The position numbers were made by a program, and so were the translations under genes. From NCBI GenBank assembly GCA_937872125.1, contig CALMNY010000270.1, positions 1 through 14,151 on the forward strand: a stretch of DNA of 14,151 bases, written 5' to 3'. The DNA comes from an uncultured Candidatus Competibacteraceae bacterium (GTDB lineage Bacteria > Pseudomonadota > Gammaproteobacteria > Competibacterales > Competibacteraceae). This document shows, one piece after another, positions 6,853-13,757 of the stretch. Position 1 is the first letter of the stretch, and each line of letters opens with the position of its first letter. The notes under the pieces were generated by a model. The model searched no databases and was not told where the DNA came from. It saw nothing but the letters and a program-made list of their open reading frames with translations.

Positions 6853-9060
6853 ATGGGCTGGAAATCGATCCACCGCTGGCTGGGCCTCATGGCGGGCACG
6901 CTGGCGCTGGTGCTGGGCCTGACCGGCGCCCTGCTCGCCATCGACCCGATTCAGCAGGCCTGGCAGGCCCCGGCGGCGGGCGAGCTGCCGGTGGCGACGC
7001 TAGTGGAGCGGGTCTCGCGCACCATCCCCGGCATCGAGGAAATCCGCCACCTGCCCTCGGGCGTGGTTGTGGTTCATTCCTTCGAGCAGGACCAGGCCCG
7101 CGCCGTCCGCGTCGATCCGGCCGATGGCCGCGTGCTGGGACCCTACCAACCTTCGGTGCTCCCGCGCTGGGTGAAGAACCTGCACCGCACGCTGCTGCTG
7201 GGCGACGCTGGACGTTGGGGCGCGGCGGCTGCCGCCCTCGCCATGCTGGTGCTGAGCAGCTCGGGCCTGCTGCTGCTGCTGCGCCGCATGGGCGGCTGGC
7301 GGCGCCTCGCCGCGCGCGTGCGCGGCACGCTGGCGCAGCGCGTGCACGTACTCACCGGGCGCGTGGTGCTGGCGGTGCTGCTGCTGACTTCCGTCACGGC
7401 GCTGTACATGAGCGCGACCACGCTCGGCTTCGTCGCGCTTGATCCACCCAGCGAACCCGAGGTGGTCTCGGTGGCCAACGGCCAACCGATGCTTGCCGGC
7501 GCGCAACTGCTCCTGCTGCAGAGCCTGCCCCTGCGGGACCTGCGCAAGCTCAATTTCCCGGACGCGAGCGATCCCGAGGACGCCTGGCAGGTGACGACCC
7601 GCACGGGCCAGGCCTGGATCGACCGCTACTCGGGCCAGCAGCTCGCCTGGCAGGACGCGACAACGGCCCAACGCCTGTACGACTGGGCCCTGATGCTGCA
7701 CGCGGGCGAAGGCGCCTGGTGGCCGTGGGTGCTGGTGCTGGGCGCCACGGGAGCGAGCATCCCCCTGTTTTGGGTGACGGGTCTCATCCTCTGGTGGCAG
7801 GCGCGCCGCCACAGGCCCCGGGTGGCCCACAACAGCCCGCTGGCGCAGGCCGACATGCTGATCTTCGTCGCCAGCGAGGACGGCAGCACCTGGGGCTTCG
7901 CCCAGGCGCTGCACGATGCCCTGGTACGGGCGGGCCACCGCGTCCACAGCGCCGCGCTCGAACACTTCCAGAGCGGGCCGGCGGCGCGGCAGATCTTTGT
8001 GCTGGCCTCCACCTACGGCGAAGGACAGGCGCCGGCGCACGCCAGCCGGGCGCTAGAACGCATCCAGGCCCTGGACGCGGCGGCCGTGCCGGTCACGGTG
8101 CTGGGCTTTGGCGACCGGCAGTTTCCGGCCTTCTGTGCCTTTGCCGAAGCGCTGGATAGCACGCTGCGCCAGCGCGGCTGGCCCCAGTTGCTCCCGTTCG
8201 CGCGCATCCACCAGCAATCGGCCCAGGAATTTACCCGCTGGGGGGAAGCGCTGGCCCAGGCGCTGGACGAACCTCTGGCGCTGGACTACCGGCCGCACCG
8301 GCCGCCCACCACGACGCTGACGCTCGAGGCGCGCCAGGACTACCCCGGCCGCGCCGACCAGCCGACGGCGATCCTGCGCTTTCGCTGGCTCCCTCAGAGC
8401 GCCTGGGACCGCCTGCTGGGCCGGGGCCTGGCGCGCTTTGTCGCCGGCGACCTGCTGGGTGTGCTGCCGCCCGACTCGAGTATGCCGCGCTACTACTCGC
8501 TGGCCTCGGGCTGGCGCGACGGCTTCGTGGAAATCTGCGTGCGCCGCATGCCCGGCGGCGTTTGCTCCGGCTACCTGCACGCGCTGCAGCCCGGCGACAC
8601 CCTCCAGGCCTTCGTCCGTCCCAACCCCGGCTTTGCGCTGGCAGGCGAACGGGGGCCTGTGGTGCTGATCGGTGCGGGCACGGGCGTGGCGCCGCTGGCG
8701 GGTTTCATTCGCGGCAACGCGCGGCGCACCCCCATGCACCTGTACTTCGGCACCCGCGACCCGGCGCGGGATTTCTACTTTGGCCCCGAACTTCAGCGCT
8801 GGCTGGGCGAGCGGCGCCTGGCCAGCCTGCGCACGGTGTTCTCGCGCACCGCTGGCGGCGGGGGTTATGTGCAGGACGCGCTGCGCCGCGATGCCAGCCG
8901 GTTGCAGGAGTTGCTGGCCCGGGGCGCCATCGTGCGCGTGTGCGGCAGCCGCCCCATGGCGCAGGGTGTGGCCCAAGTGCTCGACGGCATCCTGGCCGCG
9001 CGGCGCCTGAGCGTGGCGCAACTCAAGGCGAACGGACGCTATGCCGAAGACATCTTCTGA
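6853..9060 (+). CDS. PepSY-TM / flavodoxin / FAD-NAD(P)H reductase fusion
   Basis: This is a 735-aa inner-membrane flavocytochrome. Residues 1-320 are a PepSY-TM (PiuB/FoxB-like) domain with four hydrophobic helices (about 10-30, 122-144, 168-190, 290-316), a periplasmic PepSY part, and four conserved-looking His residues, H7, H111, H165 and H283, placed as heme ligands. A flavodoxin-like FMN domain follows at 333-472 (ASTYGEG, LGFGDRQFPAF). The C-terminal part is a cytochrome P450 reductase-type module: RYYSLASG (546-553) and GGVCSGYLH (568-576) for FAD, GAGTGVAPL (607-615) and YFGTRDPARDF for NADPH, and the terminal RYAEDIF, where the FAD-stacking aromatic is Phe rather than the common Trp. 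Electrons should flow NADPH-FAD-FMN-heme-periplasm. It lies 13 bp after the DUF2271 gene. The ribosome binding site is weak, suggesting coupling. Confidence 0.92.
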   Translation: MGWKSIHRWLGLMAGTLALVLGLTGALLAIDPIQQAWQAPAAGELPVATLVERVSRTIPGIEEIRHLPSGVVVVHSFEQDQARAVRVDPADGRVLGPYQPSVLPRWVKNLHRTLLLGDAGRWGAAAAALAMLVLSSSGLLLLLRRMGGWRRLAARVRGTLAQRVHVLTGRVVLAVLLLTSVTALYMSATTLGFVALDPPSEPEVVSVANGQPMLAGAQLLLLQSLPLRDLRKLNFPDASDPEDAWQVTTRTGQAWIDRYSGQQLAWQDATTAQRLYDWALMLHAGEGAWWPWVLVLGATGASIPLFWVTGLILWWQARRHRPRVAHNSPLAQADMLIFVASEDGSTWGFAQALHDALVRAGHRVHSAALEHFQSGPAARQIFVLASTYGEGQAPAHASRALERIQALDAAAVPVTVLGFGDRQFPAFCAFAEALDSTLRQRGWPQLLPFARIHQQSAQEFTRWGEALAQALDEPLALDYRPHRPPTTTLTLEARQDYPGRADQPTAILRFRWLPQSAWDRLLGRGLARFVAGDLLGVLPPDSSMPRYYSLASGWRDGFVEICVRRMPGGVCSGYLHALQPGDTLQAFVRPNPGFALAGERGPVVLIGAGTGVAPLAGFIRGNARRTPMHLYFGTRDPARDFYFGPELQRWLGERRLASLRTVFSRTAGGGGYVQDALRRDASRLQELLARGAIVRVCGSRPMAQGVAQVLDGILAARRLSVAQLKANGRYAEDIF

Positions 9061-10075
9061 GCGGCCCCGGCGCGGCTGGCGCATCCACCGGCACGGGCCC
9101 ACCATGGGCACGCGCTGGTCCGTCTCCTGCGACGTCGAACCGGAAATCGCCACCGACGCCCTGCACCAAGCCTTGGCCGCGGCGGTGGAGCAGGTGGATC
9201 GGCAGATGTCACCCTGGAAGCCGGACAGTGACCTGAACCGGCTGAACCAGGCGCCACCCGACCACTGGGTGGCCCTGCCCGCCCAAATCCTGCAGGTGCT
9301 GACTCGGGCGCTGGACATCAGCCGCCTGAGCAGCGGGGCCTTTGATCCGGCCGTTGGCGCGCTGGTCGATGCCTGGGGCTTTGGCGCCGTGCGCGACCGC
9401 CCCGATGCCGTCGCCATTCGCGCCGCCGCCCAGGCGACATACCAACCAGCCCATCAGGGGCTGGAACTGGACGCGCTTGCCGGCCGCGCCTGCAAGCGCG
9501 CCCCCGTGCAGCTCGACCTGTGCGGCATTGCCAAGGGCTACGCCGTCGATCAGATGGCGGCCGTGCTGCAGCGCCACGGCGTGCAGCATGCCCTGGTGGC
9601 TCTCGATGGCGAACTGCGCGCCGTGGGCAGCCAGGCCGACGGCCAGCCCTGGGCCGTGGCCGTGGAAAGCCCGCAGCCTGGACGCCGTGCCGCCCATGGC
9701 GTGATCGAACTGCAGGATCTGGCCATCGCCACCTCGGGTGACTACCGCCGTTGGGTGGAGGTGGGCGGCGTGCGCCTGTCGCACACCATGGATGCGCGCC
9801 GGGCCGCACCGGTCCACCACGCCGTGGCGTCGGTCACCGTGCTGGCGCGCGACTGCATGAGCGCCGATGCCTGGGCCACCGCGCTGCTGGTCGCAGGCCC
9901 GGGCGAAGGCCCGGCCCTGGCTCAGCGCATGGGGCTGGAGGCACTGTTCCTGTTGCGCCGCGAGGGGCGCTGGGTGGAGCTGGGGCTGGGGCGCTTTGCG
10001 GCCGCCCCAGCGGCAAACCCCATGGCACACCACCACGCCCCTACCGCACCGCCAGCCCCGCCGCATGCTCGATGA
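9041..10075 (+). CDS. apbE: FAD:protein FMN transferase (ApbE family)
   Basis: This is a 344-aa enzyme that attaches FMN from FAD to Thr/Ser of target proteins, using Mg2+. Family motifs occur in order: MGT (22-24), MSPWKPDSDLNRLN (56-69), SGAFDPAVGALVDAWGFG (98-115), LDLCGIAKGYAVD (158-170), ATSGDY (230-235), HTMDAR (248-253) and SADAWATAL (274-282) with the metal-binding Asp/Thr. The start overlaps the end of the reductase fusion by 20 bp, so it is translationally coupled. No signal peptide or lipobox is visible: the N-terminus is basic and polar (SSERPRRGWRIHRHG). Most extracytoplasmic ApbE proteins are exported, so this copy looks cytosolic unless the start is wrong. The C-terminus ends in an odd His/Pro/Ala tail close to the transposon junction. 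The obvious substrate is the DUF2271 protein. Confidence 0.93.
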   Translation: MPKTSSERPRRGWRIHRHGPTMGTRWSVSCDVEPEIATDALHQALAAAVEQVDRQMSPWKPDSDLNRLNQAPPDHWVALPAQILQVLTRALDISRLSSGAFDPAVGALVDAWGFGAVRDRPDAVAIRAAAQATYQPAHQGLELDALAGRACKRAPVQLDLCGIAKGYAVDQMAAVLQRHGVQHALVALDGELRAVGSQADGQPWAVAVESPQPGRRAAHGVIELQDLAIATSGDYRRWVEVGGVRLSHTMDARRAAPVHHAVASVTVLARDCMSADAWATALLVAGPGEGPALAQRMGLEALFLLRREGRWVELGLGRFAAAPAANPMAHHHAPTAPPAPPHAR

Positions 10076-10099
10076 CGGGGTTGCGCTCCACACGAAACG

Positions 10100-10315
10100 G
10101 CATGGCGCTTCAAAAACGACCGTGGCGATGCTGTGGTGCGTGAGGATGAGATCTACGACTGGTTTGCGGCCAAGGACAACGCGGCGCTGTGTTCCTGGGA
10201 GCACTTCTGTCGCCTGGCGCGGGAACCGGAGCGGCGCAAGGTCGGCGGCGATGCGCGGATCGTGGTCGGTGGCACCGTTTATGAAGTCGATCCCGGCCTG
10301 GCTCATGCGGACTGA
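10100..10315 (+). pseudogene. Transposase fragment (Mu-C-type domain)
   Basis: An open frame gives RFKNDRGDAVVREDEIYDWF, then WEHFCRLAREPERRKVGGDA and RIVVGGTVYEVDPGLA before a TGA. The last part resembles the beta-barrel Mu-C domain that follows the DDE catalytic core in transposases paired with an AAA ATPase. The DDE core is missing upstream, and the C-terminal extension expected after EVDPGLA is also missing: the frame stops within 11 bp of the ATPase start. The gene is therefore deleted at both ends. The upstream junction lies between the apbE stop (10,075) and about 10,106. Confidence 0.65.
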
Positions 10316-11275
10316 AGTCATCGAGTATTACCGGCTGACCAAGCCGTTGAACCGGGCCGGCTATTATGAAACCGCACACCACAGCCAGATCATCAAGAAC
10401 GTGCGCGGCGCCATCCTGGAAGGCCGCATCGTCGCCCTCTGTGGCGTGATCGGCAGCGGGAAGACCGTGATGCTGCGCCGGTTACAGCAACAATTGAAGG
10501 AGGAAAATCGCATCACCGTCTCCCGTTCCCTGACGGCGGAAAAGCACAGCGTCAAGCTCAGCACCCTGGTGGCGGCGCTGTTCTACGATCTTTCGCCAGA
10601 AAGAAGGTCCGCGTGCCCAGCCGAACTGAAGATCGCGAGCGGGAACTCCAGGAATGGGTGAAAAAGAGCAAGCGACCGGTCGCCTTGTTCATCGACGACG
10701 CCCACGCACTCAAGGATGATACGCTCACCGGACTCAAGCGACTGATGGAAGTCATCGAAAGCGATGGGGGTTGCCTGTCGGTGGTCCTGGCCGGTTGGCC
10801 CAAGCGGCGCAATGACTTGCGCCGCCCGAAGCTGGAGGAAATCGGTATGCGGACCGATACCTTCTCCCTCGACGGCATCACCGGCAGCCAGCGCGAATAG
10901 ATCCAGTGGTTGCTGTCAACCTGCGCGGCGCATCCGCAGGGTCCCGATGCGATCATCCGTCCCGAAGCGGTCGATCTGCTGGCCAGCCGGTTGCGGACAC
11001 CCCTCCAGATCGAATGGCATCTGACCCAAGCTTTGGAGGCTGCCTATCAGACCGGTGAATCCCCTATCGGTCCCGAACTGGTCGAGACCCTGCTGTACCG
11101 GCATCTGGATGATCTGGAATCGACCCTAACCCGGCAAGGCTACGGCCTCAAGGACCTGGTGCAGAACTTCGACGCCAAGCCGGCGGAAATTAAAGCCCTA
11201 TTTGCCAATCAGCTCGATCCGATCCGGGCCAATGACCTGCGCGATCGGATGCGCCTCGCCGGACTGCCTATTTGA
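10305..11275 (+). pseudogene. Transposon-type AAA ATPase (TniB/ExeA-like), broken by frameshift and stop
   Basis: The N-terminal part starts at ATG 10,305 and contains Walker A, CGVIGSGKTVML. Around 10,600 the frame shifts by -1: FYDLSPE continues as KKVRVPSRTEDRERELQEWV only in the next frame, consistent with loss of one A from a short A-run. The second frame holds Walker B, PVALFIDDAHAL, and LSVVLAGWPKR, then hits TAG at 10,898-10,900 inside GSQRE*IQWLL. The same frame then continues to RMRLAGLPI and the stop at 11,275. Read through, it is a full-length target-selection ATPase of about 320 aa that would have partnered the adjacent transposase. Two independent lesions make a pseudogene the best call. 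The shift site is not a canonical slippery heptamer. Confidence 0.85.
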
Positions 11276-11290
11276 ACGGGTCACGGTGAC

Positions 11291-11434
11291 TGGCAATTAA
11301 TGTGGTCCCGGACCGGATGATTGCAGTCTCAGTGGCAAATAATCCGGTCCCGACGGTGCCGATAGTTGCATTTAATTCGGTCCTGAAATCGCGATGATTT
11401 CAGTCCTGACCGTTTTCGATTTCAGTCCTCTACA
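11291..11434 (+). mobile_element. Transposon right end: six helically phased transposase-binding-like repeats
   Basis: Six copies of a degenerate core (A/G-ATT-N3-GTCC-T/C type) begin at 11,299, 11,320, 11,341, 11,374, 11,397 and 11,419. The spacings are 21, 21, 33, 23 and 22 bp, close to whole helical turns. The first, third and fourth copies extend to a shared 20-bp block (for example 11,291-11,310 and 11,333-11,352 agree at 17 of 20). The outermost copy ends with CTACA at 11,430-11,434, so the tip reads inward as TGTAG. Multiple repeated sites at the tips are typical of Mu/Tn7/Tn5053-like elements with a DDE transposase and an AAA ATPase. The array starts 16 bp after the broken ATPase gene, in the right orientation to be its right end. 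Confidence 0.7.
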
Positions 11435-11438
11435 CCTA
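11413..11438 (+). repeat. 26-bp inverted repeat, left copy
   Basis: The reverse complement of 11,413-11,438 matches 11,710-11,735 at 25 of 26 positions; the only difference is A versus C. The inner part is the transposon tip repeat, and the outer four bases (CCTA here, TAGG there) extend the match beyond the TGT tip. Confidence 0.8.
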
Positions 11439-11499
11439 TTTGCTTAGCGTAGGATATTGGGAAGATTCTGCGATAACCATTTGTAAAAAGAGACACTAT

Positions 11500-11712
11500 A
11501 TGATAAGAAAACCGATGGGTATTGAAGAACGCATGGTCGGAGTAGGCCAAATCCTGATCGAGTGTTTTTACGAGTTGCCGTTGAATGATAACGATATAAA
11601 CGATCTCTTCGATGTGGTCGCCGAGATCATGGGGGCGGCGCTAGACGTAGACCAACTCGGCTATGACCGTGAAGATGTTATCGCTGGGCTGCGGAGCATG
11701 TGTAAGGAGTAG
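11500..11712 (+). CDS. Small protein of unknown function in an AT-richer segment between two transposon ends
   Basis: This encodes 70 aa from ATG 11,500 (MIRKPMGIEERMVGVGQILI). Other possible starts are TTG 11,440 (90 aa), ATG 11,515 and ATG 11,533. The product is acidic and probably helical, with YELPLNDNDINDLFDVVAEI and ending VIAGLRSMCKE. It has no signal peptide, no membrane segment and no motif I recognise. The upstream AAAAAGAGA is at best a weak ribosome binding site. The segment is clearly richer in A/T than everything around it, which suggests a different origin. Its stop codon (TAG, 11,710-11,712) lies inside the right inverted repeat and directly touches the second transposon tip. 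It could be cargo of an element or a chromosomal scrap trapped between two insertions. Confidence 0.55.
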   Translation: MIRKPMGIEERMVGVGQILIECFYELPLNDNDINDLFDVVAEIMGAALDVDQLGYDREDVIAGLRSMCKE

Positions 11713-11751
11713 GTGTAGAGGACTGCAATCGAAAATCACCAAGACTGTAAT
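11710..11751 (+). mobile_element. Second transposon end, inverted relative to the first
   Basis: It starts with TAGG-TGTAG and carries two cores in reverse orientation at 11,719-11,729 and 11,741-11,751, spaced 22 bp as in the other end. This looks like the left end of another copy of the same element lying to the right, but no transposase follows; coding remains of a cpYpsA gene begin 22 bp later. It is therefore a solo end or the relic of a deletion. Confidence 0.65.
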
Positions 11752-11772
11752 CAGCGCAGTTTCGTAACCAGA

Positions 11773-11985
11773 TTGCTCCACAAACTCATCAGCGGCGGCC
11801 AGACCGGCGTAGACCGGGCGACCCTCGATGTGGGGCTGGTTCTGGGCCTGGCAGTCGGCGGCGGGTGTCCGCCGGGCCGACGCGCCGAGGACGGGGTGAT
11901 TCCCGACCGCTACCCGCTGGTGGAGACCCCGGAGCGCAACGACCCGGCCCGCACCCGGTGCAAGAACGCGGATGCGGACAGGAAC
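11773..11985 (+). pseudogene. Molybdenum-carrier-type (cpYpsA) protein, degraded
   Basis: The frame starts at TTG 11,773 and gives HKLISGGQTGVDRATLDVGL, then GGGCPPGRRAEDGVIPDRYP and LVETPERNDPARTR. These are the signature blocks of the putative molybdenum cofactor/nucleotide carrier family (cpYpsA, PF12694), including SGGQTGVDR and GRRAEDG. The following block should read like RTxxNVxxSDGT. Here it decays (KNADADRNRRRW) and GTAV appears one frame away, indicating a frameshift near 11,965-11,980. No homologous C-terminus follows before the convergent alkene-reductase gene. The start sits 22 bp after a transposon end, so its promoter was probably lost too. The family is clear. Loss of function is inferred. 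Confidence 0.7.
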
Positions 11986-12132
11986 CGCCGTCGGTGGATG
12001 CCCAGGCATGATCGATACCCAGAAAGGGGTCCATCGGGGCGGCCATCTCGCCACCCCGCAGGGAGCAAGCGCGAACGCCACTGCCGCTGTTCATGCGTTG
12101 CCGGTGGGTGATTTCACTCCTCCCAGCCTTCT

Positions 12133-13203
12133 TCAAGCGGCGCTCGTTCCGCTCAGGAACGGGTAGTCCGTATAGCCCTGAGCGCCGGGTGAATAGAACG
12201 TGCTCGGGTCCGGCGTGTTGAGCGGCGCGCCCCGGCGGAAGCGCTCCGGCAGATCGGGATTCGCCAGAAAGGCGCTACCGAAGACCGTCGCGTCGGCTCG
12301 GCCATCCGCCACAGCGGCTTCAGCGCTCTTCTGGTCGAGACCGCCGCCGATCAGGTAGGCGCCGTTGAAGCGCGGGCGCAACCGGGCGTGGTAATCGAAT
12401 TTGGCCCCGAACTGGGCGACGTGCAGGTAAGCCGGATTGAGGCCACGAAGTTGCTCGACCAGGTAGGTGTAAGTTTCCTGGGGATTGGCGTCAACGATGT
12501 CGTTGAAGTGCATTTCCGGCGCAATCTTCACCCCGACGCGATCTCCGCCGGCCTCGGCGACCATCGCCGCCAGCACCTCCAGCACAAAGCGGGCGCGATT
12601 CGCGACAGAGCCGCCGTATTGATCCTGACGCTGGTTGGCGCCGGACGCAAGAAATTGTTCCGGCAGGTAGCCCGAAGCCGCGTGCAGTTCCACCCCATCG
12701 CAGCCCGCTTCCAGCGCGCGGCGCGTCGCGATGCGAAAGTCCGCAATGATTGCAGCAATCTCGTCTACACTCAGCGCCCGCGGGGTGACGAAATCCTGCA
12801 GACCACTCGGGGTCCAGCTTTGGCCAGCCGGCTTGATCGCGGACGGCGCCACGGGTACCGCCCCTTCCGGCAATAAGGCGGGGTGAGAGATCCGTCCGGT
12901 GTGCCACAGTTGCATGAAAATCCGGCCCCCTTGGGCATGGACGGCCTCAGTGATTTTCTTCCAGGCGGCCACCTGGGCATCGGTCCCGATCCCCGGCGTG
13001 CGCACGTAACCCTTGCCCATCGGCGAAACATAGGCGCATTCAGTAATGATCAGCCCGGCGCTGGCGCGTTGGCTGTAATACGTGATCGCCAATTCACTCG
13101 GCACGCCATCGTCGCCGGCGCGGGAACGGGTCATCGGCGCCATGACCATACGGTTTGACAAGGTATAGCGACCGACGCGAACGGGGGTGAAAAGTGGGCT
13201 CAT
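12133..13203 (-). CDS. Alkene reductase of the Old Yellow Enzyme family
   Basis: This is a 356-aa FMN-dependent ene-reductase that uses NAD(P)H to reduce activated C=C bonds or nitro compounds. It starts LFTPVRVGRYTLSNRMVMAP, with the FMN-tuning Thr25 in APMTRSRA. Other landmarks are MQLWHTGRISHP, then GVELHAASGYLPEQFL with H174 and Y179, DQYGGSVANRARF, and a C-terminal YTDYPF. In most OYE enzymes the substrate-anchoring pair is His-Asn or His-His; here the second position is Ser177 (HAAS). The ATG at 13,203 is preferred over the longer frame (13,248) because GAGGA precedes it and the family begins there. A truncated LysR gene lies divergently upstream, so its regulation may be altered. Confidence 0.93.
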   Translation of the reverse strand: MSPLFTPVRVGRYTLSNRMVMAPMTRSRAGDDGVPSELAITYYSQRASAGLIITECAYVSPMGKGYVRTPGIGTDAQVAAWKKITEAVHAQGGRIFMQLWHTGRISHPALLPEGAVPVAPSAIKPAGQSWTPSGLQDFVTPRALSVDEIAAIIADFRIATRRALEAGCDGVELHAASGYLPEQFLASGANQRQDQYGGSVANRARFVLEVLAAMVAEAGGDRVGVKIAPEMHFNDIVDANPQETYTYLVEQLRGLNPAYLHVAQFGAKFDYHARLRPRFNGAYLIGGGLDQKSAEAAVADGRADATVFGSAFLANPDLPERFRRGAPLNTPDPSTFYSPGAQGYTDYPFLSGTSAA

Positions 13204-13313
13204 AGCGTGTTCCTCAGAGGTTATTGTTGGGGGTCGAAGCATGATCAACCAAAGCCGATGCAGGATAAAGCAGGTAAAATCGAAACCATTGGTCCGCTGA
13301 TGGATCCCTGTGC

Positions 13314-13480
13314 GTGGAACTCCCGAACGATAGGGCTTTATTCGTGGAGGTCGTTAAAGCGCGCGGCTTCCGTCATGCCGCCGAAGCGGTCGGGATGCCG
13401 AACTCCACGGTGTCGCGCTGGATCAGCACCCTGGAAAAGGCCATGGGGTCGGGCCTGCTCCACCCCACCCCACGCCAGAG
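13314..13480 (+). pseudogene. LysR-type regulator, N-terminal fragment
   Basis: From GTG 13,314 the translation gives LPNDRALFVEVVKARGFRHA, then AEAVGMPNSTVSRWISTLEK and AMGSGLLHPTPRQ. This is the winged helix-turn-helix of a LysR regulator, with the AxxVGMPNSTVSRWI recognition region. Homology fades after LLHPTPR at about 13,480, where the family would continue into the linker helix and the effector-binding domain of some 200 residues. The frame ends at 13,523. It is divergent from the alkene reductase, the usual layout for a LysR regulator and its target, so this was probably that gene's regulator. A DNA-binding domain alone would be unlikely to respond to an inducer. Confidence 0.75.
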
Positions 13481-13757
13481 CGCGCTGAGTGTTCTTGGCT
13501 GTCCGCCCGTTCGCCGTCGATGAGGGAGGCGGCGATCAGCGGGAGCGCGGTGCGTGATGGCCCGTGGGGCGCGGGATCGTGGGGCACGTCTGGTCTCCAT
13601 TTTTCAGTCGGGCCGGATCATAAGGGCCAGTGACGGGTTGCGCCTGGCCGGAACGGACCCGGCAGCTCGGGCCGTCGGTTGGAGCCGGGCGGCCAGATCA
13701 TGCCGATATTCAGCGCGTGACGCCGGCGTGACGGCGCGGGAACGAAGGGACCGCATC
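13481..13757. other. Interval without a supportable gene
   Basis: Neither strand gives a recognisable protein. Short open frames on the minus strand are Arg/Pro-rich and look like noncoding GC-rich sequence. The only local order is a direct repeat of GCGTGACG at 13,715-13,722 and 13,726-13,733 (11-bp period) shortly before the acetyltransferase start. Confidence 0.4.

Noticed and set aside
7732..7760. TGAS in the PepSY-TM reductase (residues 299-302) as a second flavinylation site
   Set aside because: The upstream Asp of the acceptor pattern is absent (Leu296 at that position) and the stretch lies inside a predicted membrane helix.
8053..9417. Minus-strand 454-aa open frame across the reductase/apbE junction
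   Set aside because: It is an antisense shadow in high-GC coding DNA, with no motifs, while both plus-strand genes are full length with catalytic motifs.
10039..10110. 20-codon minus-strand frame (MPFRVERNPVIEHAAGLAVR) as the tail of a convergent gene cut by the transposon
   Set aside because: It is too short to assign, overlaps the apbE tail and has no recognisable family; it remains only a possibility.
10590..10615. Programmed -1 frameshifting in the transposon ATPase
   Set aside because: The site is not a canonical X-XXY-YYZ heptamer, and a separate in-frame TAG downstream already makes the gene nonfunctional, so mutation is simpler.
11291..11434. CRISPR array
   Set aside because: The repeats are short and degenerate, spacing is one to two tens of bases without unique spacers, and no cas genes are present; transposon-end sites explain them better.
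13225..13260. GCAT-N15-ATGC dyad as a LysR operator between the alkene reductase and the LysR fragment
   Set aside because: Four-base arms are too weak to separate from chance.
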